DNA from: Dermanyssus gallinae | Taxonomy: Eukaryota > Arthropoda > Arachnida > Mesostigmata > Dermanyssidae | DNA: 64,000 bases | Direction: 5' to 3' | Assembly: GCA_003439945.1 (NCBI GenBank) | Contig: QVRM01001782.1 | Coordinates: 1,653,501-1,717,500 of the forward strand | Part shown: positions 34,990 through 47,343 of the stretch, one piece after another | Layout: the number at the start of each line of letters is the position of its first letter | How positions within the stretch are numbered: the stretch's first letter is position 1 | The notes under the pieces: generated by a model | The model's database searches: none | The model's input: the letters and a program-made list of their open reading frames with translations, nothing else | What the model was told of the DNA's origin: nothing | Translations under genes and position numbers: made by a program

Positions 34990-36120
34990 ATTTGTACGCT
35001 TGTTGCACCAGATCGTAACGAGCTGTTTGGCTTAATCTAGGTGGGAGAAAAAGTTGTAAAGCAATAGCCAGTATTCAGTTATTCAAGCAATTCGTAAACC
35101 GGGCGCGGAAGGATAGAATCTTCCCTGGGGTGTGTAAGAGCGCGGCTATAGTACTCACGCCTAAACTTGGTGAGCAGACGGGCCCATCGGCCTATTAGCC
35201 TATTTGGCTGCTTGACACTATGGGGAAGGTTCTGGAGAGCCTATTTGTTTAGCTGCTCAACGAAGAACTAACCAGGCCCTCTCGGACTCTCAGTACAGCT
35301 TTAGGCGGGCACTGAAACAAATCACTTGGTCGTGTAGGATAAGAAACCTCGTTCCGGTCATCCTACTAGTTGTGCATGGCAAACTGGGGTGATCACGGCA
35401 CACCTGCGAAAAATAACCTCGTCGACTTTGAGACGCGGAACAGGAAGCGCAGGATCACCCCCGGAATTCCGCAGGGCTCTAACTTGGGTCTGCTTCCCTG
35501 CAACGTAGAGTATGACAGCGTCCTAGAAATCAAAGACCTACACAAAGGCGTAGACCCCTTGGACGCCGATGATCTAGGACTCGTAGTAATTGCCCGCGGG
35601 AGGGAACGCTGTAGAGGGCAGCCAAAGTCATTCTAAACAAAACTATATCCTGGTGAGGGCGCGCGATTTCAGACTCGTCCTAGAGAAGATCGAAACGCCC
35701 CACCTCAAAATGACAAAAGGAATATTCATTTTGCGACTGACCATCCGGTTAAACTCAATTGAGACGCGAAATATCTTGCAGTAACTCTAAACACAGGCTT
35801 TGTGGGATCAGCTCACCTACTGCTGCATAAAAGAAAATGTCCAGCTATTTGTTTGAAATCTCGCCAGACTGATGTCCAGAAAGGGGAGAGCATCAGACAC
35901 CAAAAAAAGGTTCTTGGGAATAGTGGCAAAATTTATCGGACTATAGGCGGCCCCGATCCAGAGCACAATGATCACAAGGGTGAGTCCGGCGTACCGCACC
36001 ACTTCGACGAAAGCCGTCCTAGTCCTCGCCAGATGTTTTCCTAGGATTCGCTGGCGAGCGAAAAAGAGGCACAGAACCCAGGTAGCTCTCATACTACGCG
36101 ACCCAAGTGTTTACTGGCCA
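34990..36120 (+). pseudogene. Decayed R1-like LINE RT
   Basis: In order on the + strand are SAAIVLTPKLGEQTGPSAY and WLLDTMGKVLESL (fingers; family form SYRPI-LLDTLGKLLE) near 35,130-35,250. TPGIPQGSNLGLLPCNVEYD and DADDLGLVVIARG (boxes B and C, FADD altered to DADD) lie near 35,455-35,600. A degraded SAYRTTSTKAVLVLA-type block is near 35,985-36,030. These are hallmarks of R1-clade ORF2. Upstream endonuclease and the CCHC terminus were not found. Stops and shifts are numerous. Confidence 0.65.
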
Positions 36121-36394
36121 TGAGCAATCCCAGTCATACATCAAGGTCTAAAAGGCACAGTCAGATAAGTGTGCCTTTGTCCCTCAGAGTGGAGCACACC
36201 ATCAATCGCTGTACAGCCGTAGAACGAGCCAGGCCTACCGCTACGCCAGCGGTGTGCGGTGACGCACATTATGACCTCGGAAGAGATAAGGAAGGACAGC
36301 ACTGAATTCCATTATAAATCTAAATATACATGCGTCATGACGTTGTATGATCTTTTTTATCAATTCATATTACAATTTTGTGTACGTAAGCGTG

Positions 36395-37725
36395 TTAATT
36401 TTCTGCATAGAACAGCCCTGGTCTGCACCATTCACCAAGCGATCCCAAAATTGAGATCGCGTTGCCCCGCTGAATATCAATGGAAAGTCTCTGGCGTAAG
36501 AATTGTGCGGCTCTCTTGTCCCCAATAGTTATCTTCAAACGTTCGCCCAATTTGATGAGTAGTCTCTCAGTCAGGGGGTCCGGTGGTCCCAAGATCTCGA
36601 AGGCCACTGGGCTGAAGTTATGGGCTCTTGTCAGTTTACTGTATTTGTTCATCTTGTTCTTTTCTGCTAGGGACGCAGCGTAACCCGCGTTAAGTGAACC
36701 GAAACGGACCATTGAGGGAGAAAGTGAGTCGGTAACGGTGGCGTCCCATATGAGGGTCCAGCCTCGTTCAAAGGGGATGAGAGTCAACCCGTCGAGACGC
36801 TTGCCGTCGTTTCTAGCTAGTTCAGTTGGTTCTAACGTCCTTGGGTAGCCTGCCGTTTTCAGGGCACTTGCTATTTGTCATTAATAGCCGCGTGACGTGG
36901 TCGACGACCCTCACTGAGGGCGCAGGACAGAGCGTAGTGAGCTCTAGTGCCCACCGGCTCCCCGCATCGGTATATGTGAGGGTGAACGAGCGGTGTACCG
37001 AGTCGAAGAACAACACATATTTGTGTAGTGTCATCCATTAAGGTTCCTAATGATGCACTGGGTATGTATGGCGTGTAGCCAATCGCTTGCAGGTTTTGCA
37101 GAGGTTGCTCTAAGCCGAGCCGCTTACCTTCTCGAAATAGATAATCTTCTGTATGTCATTAGCGATTGTGGAGGCGTTGCCTGCCAGTACGCCATCGTCC
37201 AAGTACCACATACTAAGTGGGGGTTCGAGCGATTTGATCAGGTCGTTAACTTCCAGGCAAAATAAAGGTGGACCAAGGGGGTCTTCCTGTTGTATACCTG
37301 TCTCGAACGATATTATTAAGTCAGACGTTACAAGGCAAGTTGGACGTCTATATGAGGACTCGACTTAATGGTACATGTCTGGGATGGAGTTCTTGATTGC
37401 CCTTAACAAATGGTCTCTTCTTACCGTGTTAAAAGCATTTGAAAAATCCAGCTTGAGCAAGTACGTGGAGCAGGTCCTGGAGGCCAGGAAAGAGCGAGTT
37501 GTATGAACCGCTATTTCTACCCCGGCTTTGACCGAGAACTCCAGTTGCCGGTCGTCTATTCGGTGTGTAAGCGGTCCTGTGTTATCTCTTATACTGGCCT
37601 TCGAAGCAATCCTGCGTAGGCATGATGAGCATGCTATCGGTCGGATATAACTTTGGCGATTTAGAGAGTTTAGCGGCAGCAAGTCAGCTAGTAGTCTCGG
37701 ACGGATAAAGTCTGATCCTGAAATC
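36395..37725 (-). pseudogene. Family D RT element
   Basis: Downward from 37,725: NRQSYIRPIACSSCLRRIAS (fingers), YLLKLDFSNAFNTVRRDHLL (box A, catalytic Asp), FETGIQQEDPLGPPLFCLEV (box B), SMWYLDDGVLAGN (box C, YLDD). After several stops come SRWALELTTLCPAPSVRVVD, GWTLIWDATVTDSLS and HNFSPVAFEILGPPDP, then LSIDIQRGNAISILG at the end. The KLDFSNAFN / QQ-DPLGP / YLDD set defines an RT family distinct from the X, F and J LINEs here. At least five nonsense changes disable it. A C-terminal relative lies at 29.9-30.4 kb. Confidence 0.7.
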
Positions 37726-37729
37726 TAAT

Positions 37730-38890
37730 TATAATCCAGAGCAGGATAGAAGGAAAAGTGTAATCAATAATTTGCCAGGGCAGGTTGAGACGAGGAGCCG
37801 AGAAGAAAGGCGTGGCGAGGATTACGGGTTTAGTCGGTTTGTGAGTCCTACAGTGGTTGCTGACGGCTGCCAACGACGCGTGTGCATTACGCTTTTCAAA
37901 ACTGCTCATAAAAATGTACAGACCATACGCCAGCCACGAATGTCCCCGCCTTTAATATGGGACCCTATGGAAATCAGTTCATTTAAGGTAGGGGGACAAC
38001 GGATGTTATTGACACTAACACTATTCCTATTAAATGCACCCGGGGGATCGCCTTTTTGAAGCGCTCGTGTCGACAACAGTTAGGCAGTGGATAGAGCACG
38101 TGTAGTTCATAAACATCTACATAGTTGAAACCCGGGAGAATATTTTCCAGAGCATCGTTACGCAATGCAACGTCTGCATCATTATGTAGTGTGTGAGGTG
38201 TGTAGGCACGCCAACATGTATATATATTTATAATTACTTAGTGCAGGGCCACGACGCTTCTCTGTCTCGAGAGGGTGTTGCCCGTTATATGTTTAAAGCG
38301 TGTCAGAAAATAAGACATTTTGTAGCTAAGTAAAATCGATTTAAAATACCAGCGAATTTTTGAAGAACAAGTTGTTTACTCTCTATCTAAGGCGAATGAT
38401 ATGCATTAAGTATACGTGTATTTTAAACTGCATATATAAACACATGTCAAGGCTTTTTCCTGCCATATTTGTCATCAATGTAGGCGCGCTTAAGCTAAAT
38501 GCTTTAGTTGTCGATGTTAATATTTGTGACACAGATAGCCCACAACTCTGGCGCCGGCATAAATCATGATTTCGACTCCGACACGGCACGCAATTGGTTC
38601 GTTTAATCTTGTAATTAGTAGCTAAATGAGGGAATCAATAAGGGCTCACTTGATCCTCTCTAAATTTAGTTACACGCAATAACGAACGTTCTAGAATGAA
38701 AAATATATATTTTTTTTCATGCTATAATACGGACATGAAGTCAACCGGCAGTTTATATATCGTGAAACCGGTATTAATTTATGGTTGGTCTACTGGCCCA
38801 GTCACCATGGGAGGGAAGCACTCATAGGAAGCCAGTCGCGTCAACATTGCCCATCGGAAATACCTGAAATGGTATTAAAAAACAGATTTT
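37730..38890. other. Unassigned; no gene seen
   Basis: No recognised coding or repeat family between the family D remnant and the GTT-rich stretch at 38.9 kb. Confidence 0.4.
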
Positions 38891-38959
38891 CTGCTGATGT
38901 TGTGGTTGCTGCTGCTGGTACAATTGCCTGAAACGCAGAACGTAGGATTAGGAATACCT

Positions 38960-39600
38960 TGCAATGTTGTTGTTGTTATTGTTATTGTTGTTGTTACTGC
39001 TGTTGCTGTTGCTATTTTCTCAGTTGCCGTTATTATTGCTGCTGTTGCTGTCTTTGATTATTGCTTAAATGATGACCGTTATTGCTGCTGCTGCTGCTGC
39101 TGTTGTTGCTGTGGCTCTTGCTGTATTTCATTTATAGCTTAAATGATGACCGTTATTGCTACTGTTGTCACTATCGTCGTCGGTGCCTGCATTGTTGTCT
39201 ACGTTGTTATTGCTGTTTTGTCTGCTAAACCTGTATCAGACAGTGTCAGTTCCTACCGGTGCTACTACCTAACGCCATGTGTCGTCGGTTGGGATACGCG
39301 ACACACGCGGCAGAGGGCGTCATAACAGCCCTAACGGACATATGGTCAACCTGAGCTAGCACGGCCACGTTAGTGAGGAATTGTTGTTGTGGTTTTTGTT
39401 GTTGCTGATGTTGTTGTTGTTGTTATTGTTGTAGGTGTCGTTGCTGCTAGCGTTATTATTGTCGGTGTTGTCGTTGCTGCTGGTAGGGTGACCCGAGCAG
39501 GTGCCCTCATCGGCTCCATCGTTCCGTCAAATCAGCGTCGTTGCGACCGCAGCTGCAGCAGCAGCTGTTGTTATTGCTGCTGCTGCTTTAGCTGGTGGTT
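38960..39600 (+). repeat. GTT/GCT trinucleotide-rich region
   Basis: Two GTT-rich patches (38,963-39,120 and 39,380-39,480) and a GCAGCAGCAGCTG block near 39,552. It lies upstream of the six-cysteine gene and may belong to its promoter or 5' flank. Confidence 0.7.
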
Positions 39601-40188
39601 GCAGCCGAAGCGGCCGCGACGGTGGCGTTTGTCTTTCTGCGTCTTGGCCATGCGGCGGTGCGTGGAATCGCCGCCGGGCGTTCCTCGTACAGCGAGCGGC
39701 GTGCTTTCTGCGCGGCAACGTCGACGTCCCTCACCCGGCGCGTTCGGATCGAGTGGCGACTCACTACAAAAGCACCCTGCACTGCGTCGTCATGCTGAGC
39801 GTCTGGCAAGTCGTCCACCCGACGTTAACGTCTGTACATAGACACCACTGGGCACCCTACGGGCCTCAACACCCAACTCTGCTGTGCTGCTGAGGATCAT
39901 CTTGTCCATCATCGTCGTTGCCCCCTGCTTCTGTCCCTGTCCATACTCCTGCCTGTTGAGCCCAGGAGGCGGAGAGCCCGAGGCACGAAACCCGTAGCTG
40001 AAATCTGTCTGCGAGTCAATCTGCTTTGCTGGCCTGTTTGTCTGTCTGCCTAAGTGTGAGCCAGTTAGTCAGCCCGTGCTCCAGTTCTTCGTTAGTGACA
40101 CTCATTGATACGTTCGCTCCGGACGTGTTTCGTAGAGGCATCTACCGTCTGTCTGTTCGTTGGTTTGTTCTTCCGTGAAATCGCAAGG

Positions 40189-40308
40189 ATGCGTGTTCTT
40201 CAGAACAGCTGCTGCTGCAGCTGCCTGTTGCTGGTGGCTGTGGCCGGGCTCGCACTAGCAGGACCCCTGTCAAAGGACCGCTCGGAAAGGATCACGCCCA
40301 AACAGACC
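40189..40308 (+). CDS. Exon 1: start codon and signal peptide
   Basis: The ATG has a good context (cgcaagg before it). Forty codons end at ACC before a GTAAGC donor, leaving phase 0, exactly what exon 2 needs. The encoded segment runs from MRVLQ through the hydrophobic core to [13 protein letters not shown]. The frame stays open past the donor, so without a transcript the junction is inferred. Confidence 0.6.
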
Positions 40309-43300
40309 GTAAGCAGGCCGAAGGCCATCATTAAAAACAACCTCGTTTCGAGCACAACAACTGCACTCCTCTCCGACACCAACCTCCCTATCACACCGGC
40401 CTCTGTACAACCCAACCAGGCCCGTTGTTCCGTGCGCCCTTTTGCAATCCACAGATAGAGCATGACACGGCCATAAACTGAATGAAGTAGGCAATAGACG
40501 ACAACCCAACAACGTAATAACGACAACAATAGCAGTCCGTTGGCGGGCGCAGCTAGATGCTTCTTTTTCCAACCGTGTACCGGATGTGTTCAGCAGCAAT
40601 GAACACACACATGCAAACGAATCGCAAGAGACCCCCCCCCCGGCCGGGCCGTATTTTGGCCGTAGTTAGAGCATGACATAACTGAAGGCATGGTTGGTCC
40701 TTGTTTATCTAATGCCGTAAAAATAGGAGTCCCGGGTTTCATTTAGGAATTCTCTATTTGTTCTTATAAGATACGTCATATTTCTCAATGCTCCTATTTG
40801 TATACTTGATACAGATACTCTAATATTAAAAAAAAAAAATATATATATATATATATATGTAGATTCAAATGTATACGGTTTGCTGTCAGAAGAAGTAGTT
40901 TGTATGACCGTTTTTAACATCCCATAATGCCCGCAATAGTCACAATTGCTTTAGTTAGTGTGAAAGTGCATGCGTTATTCATTCACTGAAATACAAGTTC
41001 ACATTTTATGGTGCGGCTTGTAGGACGTATTATAGTGTGCCAGGTTCATCGTTCACATCAAGACATACGCAGATTATACCTATTCGAAAATGTTGTGGTT
41101 TACTTTTTCTTTAGGCAATTCCGCCGTGAATTCTTATTATGTTCCTTCGTTGGATGATGAATAAGTCAAGTAGGGGGTTAAGTGGGACCAATGCCAGCTT
41201 CTCAATAACGCTAGTTCGTGATTTCGAGTCGAAAGCAGCTTTGAAGGTTTTTAAGTACGAATCTAGGAATTGGTCGATATGGGTCAACGATTTTTTAGAC
41301 GGATTTTGCATCTTCTTAGCGTTGACCTTAAGGGGCGCACAACCCATCTTGTTGGTCTGGCAGTGTTTTTTTCAACTGTGGTAAGTTGAAGTATGGGGTG
41401 AGTCGCCATTTTAAAAAACCCAAAACTGTGCAAATCCTTATAAAATTGTACCTATTACGCTAGCGAACAATGTCCAAAGTCTAGCAACTGGTTTAACAAA
41501 ACAGAACTGATCATCTCAACAAGCTTAGTAGGATCACTCAGCTTGCTAGATTAGAAGGGAAGTCGTTTCGTGCCGACGAGGTACGGATTTCCGAGAGTGC
41601 GGGGGTCAGAATAGGCTCCAATTATACCAATTATACCATGGAATAGGTAGAGGTGTGACAACATGTGCTTATGTTGAATGGTAACGCTATTTTGCTTCGT
41701 CTGCACTTCAATGCGGCATTCAAGCAGCAGCAGCAGCAGCAGCGGCAGTCAATGTCGGTTCTCTTGCTTTGCGAACAACTTGTCAAGCGGTGACAGCTAT
41801 GCCCCATTGCGACTGTCGTTGGAAACCGCGCACGCATAAGAAACCGTTTGCTTCTGTTTACAACACGGCACAAGCGCCAAGACATCGGTGTCGCGTATGA
41901 CGTCAGCGACATGCCGGTTACATCAGTAGGCCGACAGCAACTGCGACATAAGCAATGAGCACTAGCAACAACGACGGCAACAACAACCGCAATAACGACA
42001 ACAGCAACCTCAATAACAACGGAAGCAGCAACAACAACAACGGAGGCAACAACAACAACAACAGAAGCAACAACAACAACGGAAGCAACAGCAACATTAC
42101 ATACCGATCATTCCCGCTATTTTCCCCTCGTGCTATGCTTCTTTTGGTTGTCTAAAGTTTGCTCTAGTTTGTCCGTGTCACTTATAAGCTGTGGCCGTGA
42201 GCGAATGTCGACAATGTAAGAAACTGTCATGGGTTTCGTCGTCTTTTTCTCCTTTTTCGTCTTTGTCTTCTTTTTCTTTCTTCTTCTTCAAAAGCAAGTA
42301 AGAAAAGTCGCTTTATGTCGTTGTTGTCGTCGGCGTCATCACGGGGATGCTATGCAAGCTGTTCCAGCAGCTGGTCCAGCATGGATGCAGCAAATGCAGG
42401 GCTGGCGGCAGTGGCAGAACCGGACGCACTCACCCAGGCGCAACGTCTGATACGCTGAAATTTCGGCGCCCCTGTTACCCAATGTGCCCCTTCCCGTCTT
42501 GGAAACGGCGCAAACAAATATATATATATATATATATATATCCGCTAATCAGTCGACCGATCAACAACTGAAACGGAATGAAGAAAGGCCACGGTCAGCG
42601 TTTGACCGTGATAGTCAGTGAACCCATTTCCATCTAGATCTATATAACAATCACAATGACAATAACAACGATAAGAATGCCGATAAAGACGAAGATGACT
42701 ACGTAGACTTCAGCAGCAGCAACAACAACAACAACTACAACGACAACAACTACAAAAACAGCGATTATAATAATCAAATCATCTCGGTTTGTCAGCTCCA
42801 AACGCGTAGTAATACCAAATGTAATAATAACTACACCTTACGAACTAGTCTTCACCTACGAGCTTCTTTCTCGTCGTTATACCAGAAAGACTACTTGCGA
42901 GCAACGCATCTTGCAAAGATACACTAAGCCAAGTTCTAAAATCGATTTACAAGGGAACAATTAAATAAGTGCAAACCGTCTTATAGGCAAGGGTGGCCCC
43001 GATATCAGAAGAACTGCTGATCTGACCCCTGCCTGCTACGCTGCTTCATTGATCAAGTTTGACTCCTCTAATTTTATTAAGATTGACAACTGAAGCAGTG
43101 GGATGTGGCTCTCATACGCACGGCGGTCGTAACTACTTGCATCGCGGCTGAGTAAAGCGAGAATAGGTAGCGGAATATACGGAAACCGTAAAACAGCGTA
43201 TCTGATTATTCTGAGCTGGCCACAACATTTGCTACATTTTTCTCCCTGTAGAATTGAAAACCCAGGGACCCATCAGTAAGGACACTAAGTCAGCTGAATT

Positions 43301-44762
43301 TATTGGAGAGACCACAGAAGAGAGGTTAACGCAAGGCACAATTTTTAGACAGATGCTATTTTTAGCTGTCTGTAGGGGATTGCGGCTCGATTGTGGGCCT
43401 CATGGGCTGAGCTTGTGAATAACGAAGGTCCCGTCAAGCCGACGTTCAAACCTTACATACCAATTGAATAATAATAATAATAACGAGTCGAAAATTGTCG
43501 ATCCGGTAACCGTCAATATGGTCGATGCTTCCTGTATTGATATTCATAGCATAATGCCCCGAAACGACTTCCTGAATTGTTGTCGAACAGGTCAAAGAAG
43601 TGTGACGGGTCGCAAGAGTTGTGTGTCTGTCAGATCTAGTCATGTCTTCGTACGGGCTGTGGTTGCTGTTTGGTGGGTGTTTTTTTTTGTGGGTGAACAC
43701 CTTCCGTTCCCCCAACGCATGGTAATTACCAATTACCTCCACCTCTACCCCTGTTGCGGTTCGTGTCGTTGATAGGCTGTGCGGTACTTGTGTACGTCCT
43801 ACAGCCGTTAAGTTAACCCCGAGGGTTGTTTTCATCGTAATGACTGTAATGCTCCCTGTTGTTGCTATTTGTGTTGTTATTGCTGCTGCTGCCGCCACTG
43901 CGTATATGCTATGCCGACTGCATATGCATGCAGCAAGAATAACTATCAAACGTTGGAATTCCAAGGCAACATATCAAATTGTTACCAACAACAAGCATCT
44001 ACTCTCACCTTTTATCACACACGCTTTGATCACTACACGTTATCTTGTTATAAGGTCGCACTAAGTTACTGTATCATTTTACTAGAAAATAAACCTTATG
44101 ACAGAACGAAATGGCAAATAGCACCAACAGCTGTAGTAGAGCAAAGATAAGAATCAGCCACCACACCGGGATCGACATTATCGACAATAAGCAACGACGT
44201 CGGAGATGATAACTACAACGCGCATCATAACAATAACAAGTGGCCGTGACGGCAATGTAACGTGATTGAGGTGCCAGCCACCTTAGCGATCTCCACAGCT
44301 CCATAACAGGTGGCGGAAACGGTGAAGGCGATAAAGCCTTGTCAAACAATCCATCGGCGGTTGTCGATGGATTGATTCACAAAGTGACGGTGATTGAATC
44401 AATGGACTACTCTCAGCCAATCGACGAGCTGGCGAGACAATTAGTTATTCGACAAAAGTGACGGTAAGGTATGAGGCCTGGCAATGAACGTGGCTTAGGT
44501 GAAGTTGGTTGCATGAGGACCACCATGTTCGAGAAGCAGTTAAAGAAGAAGCGGACGAACGAACTCGCTCCTGACCTTTCGGCTTTTGACGTTAGCGGGC
44601 CAGACCGACAAGTCTGCGGGACAAGTTTACCTCGCGGGCGTTCTTTATATCGACGAGTTATGACGACATGGCCGATAATCCGACCGGTTATCGTTGATGC
44701 CTCTGTTACAACGACAGCTTATACCTGCAGCCGTTGCTGTTGCGGCAAGGGTTTTGGGCTAG

Positions 44763-44793
<31 letters not shown>

Positions 44794-44799
44794 TATATC

Positions 44800-44880
<81 letters not shown>

Positions 44881-46971
44881 GCTCCCAGTCTAGCTGCAGC
44901 TTGGGACAGCATCAGGCAGCAACAGCATATCCAGTCGTGGCGTTTGTCCGACATGACACCTGATTGCGGCTCTCTCACCGCTTCGTTAGTAATCCGGTTA
45001 AAAATACAAGCAAGCAACAATGTTGCTTTGCCGTTCTCGTCGTGTCATAGTCGTCGTCGTTGTCGTGGTCGTTAACAACAACAACAACAATGATGATAAC
45101 AACAACAACAACAACAACAACGCCAACGACAACAACAGTGATGCAACATCATCAACAACAATGGCGACAATAACAACAACGACATCAATAACAACGGTCA
45201 ATGAACATATTGACGCTGGTGGTGACGTCCGGGCGGGCCAACGCTGTATTGCGTCGGATTGCGTTGACGGAGCGACCGCCGGACGACGACTCCTCCCCTC
45301 CTCCGGTTGAGCTTCGACGGCAACGCAACGCGATTAGTCCGCGACTCGGATAGCGCGACAACATAAACGCGCTATCTGAACAAACGTCGTCGATAGATGA
45401 CGAAGTCGGTGTCGAGGACGGCGACCACCACCACCGACAAAAACGTAAACAACAACAACAACAACAACAGCTTCTGCTGCTGCTGCTGTTGCTGAAACTG
45501 TTATTGATCGTCGTTAGTTTGTCGGCGCTGTTAGCAACGTACTGACAGCGTCGTCGAGACAACAACAACAACAACAACAACCCCCCTGGGTTGCTGTAAA
45601 GGTGACGACAACAGTAATAATATGAACAACAACAACAACAACAGCAATAACAACAACTACAACAAAATCTAAAACAACAACATCTCCTTGCAAGCTATAA
45701 GGCTAACCGTTGCTGGGTTGCGGTGTTGCAGCGCACTGATCGTGACAACCACGACGATCTATGCGTCGATAGACAGATAGAAGCAGCACCCGTGTGCCAC
45801 CATGGTAGCAACAACGACAACGATCTACTATTGAATATATATTGAATATATATATATATATATATATATTTATAAATCACTGCACGGCTCATTGGCACAT
45901 ACCCGCTGCTACCGGTCATTCGCGTCTTTTATCCGTGCAATTAGCGGACACATAACAACAACAACTGAAGCAGCAGCAACATCATGTTCAGCCTCAACAA
46001 CAACCACAACAACAACAACAAACGTCTGCATCAACAACTTTATGATTACCATAATCATGCGCATCAGCGCAACCGGCATTTTTATCAACAGGATGCAAAT
46101 TTTTCAATTCAACTTTTTCTATACTTCTGCAAATAGGGATAATCGATGAGTCGCATCCTAAGTGGAAAACATATGGCAGCTTCATTCTGGTTTCACCAGC
46201 TCTACTGGGCCATTGACCACTGCAGTGATGGTATGGTGTTGAGCTAAACGTAGAAGTGGGACCACTTAAAAATTGTGAATGATTAGTATAGCTGGTACCT
46301 ATTCATTTTGCAAAGCCGCCAATAATAATATTATTAATAATAATGATAATCTACGACGGGCTTGCGACGTTTGCTGTACAGGTGGAGCAGTTCTTCACGT
46401 CTAACTGGGGACAATGTGAGCCGCTGAAGAACCCGTTGGTTCTGCCTGAGATCAGCGATGCGGCTACCTGGGAGCGCTGCCGAGCTCACATCCCGCTATC
46501 ACCCGAGCAGGTCGAGGAAGCCCTACCGAACCTCAGCAGGTGCGTTAATTTAAACGGCATGGAAAATCTTAAGTCACGTGCTTTACGAAACCCATACTCA
46601 AGGAGAGCACTCAATGGACACGAGTGACACATTTTTAGGCAGTAATTACAGTATATTATAATGTCCTACTGTGCCTATTGTGTATTTAACTAGTGTATGT
46701 AACATACTCGCCTTTACATGCAGACGTATGCATATACATGAAGCGTATAGCTTCCATAACTTGGTGCGTATACCATGCATTTTGAGTTAAAAGAATATTG
46801 TACTGATCGCTGTGTTTCCTGTTCCCTTCTGAATAGGTGTATGCTTAAGGTGATTGGCTGGGTTCGAGCGAACGGCAACATGAATCTTACGAAGTACATG
46901 GACTACCTTTCACAAGCCGGACTTGACGACAAAACTCTCGAGCTCACCAAGGTTTCCTCTTACTTTTTCTC

Positions 46972-47010
<39 letters not shown>

Positions 47011-47301
47011 TCAGAACCTTTGTTCTAAGAAATGCTGAATTGTGCATGTAAATACTTGATATCTATGTCAAACCCATACTGATGTATTTATCCCTTGTAT
47101 GGTTTCCAAGCAACGAGATGGATAGAATACTTTTATAGAATGTTTTAAAGATTTTTGTTGATAGAGTTTCGTTTCGTTGTGGTGTGCCACGAAAGGACAT
47201 ACACGTAGAGGACAAAGTGTATAATTCTGTAATTGTTCAACTGTAATTATTCGTATACGCGATAATGTACATATTTCCTTTAGTGTAATTAAAACGCGTA
47301 T

Positions 47302-47343
<42 letters not shown>

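Noticed and set aside
41111..41384. Overlapping frames on both strands within the proposed intron
   Set aside because: Neither matches a family I recognise and neither has splice-bounded structure.
43840..44064. Hydrophobic N-terminal frame ([19 protein letters not shown]) as an alternative signal-peptide exon for the six-cysteine gene
   Set aside because: The exon at 40,189 has a better signal peptide, a GTAAGC donor at the right phase and a good start context. The 43.8-kb frame has no donor seen in phase 0 near its end. It cannot be excluded without transcripts.
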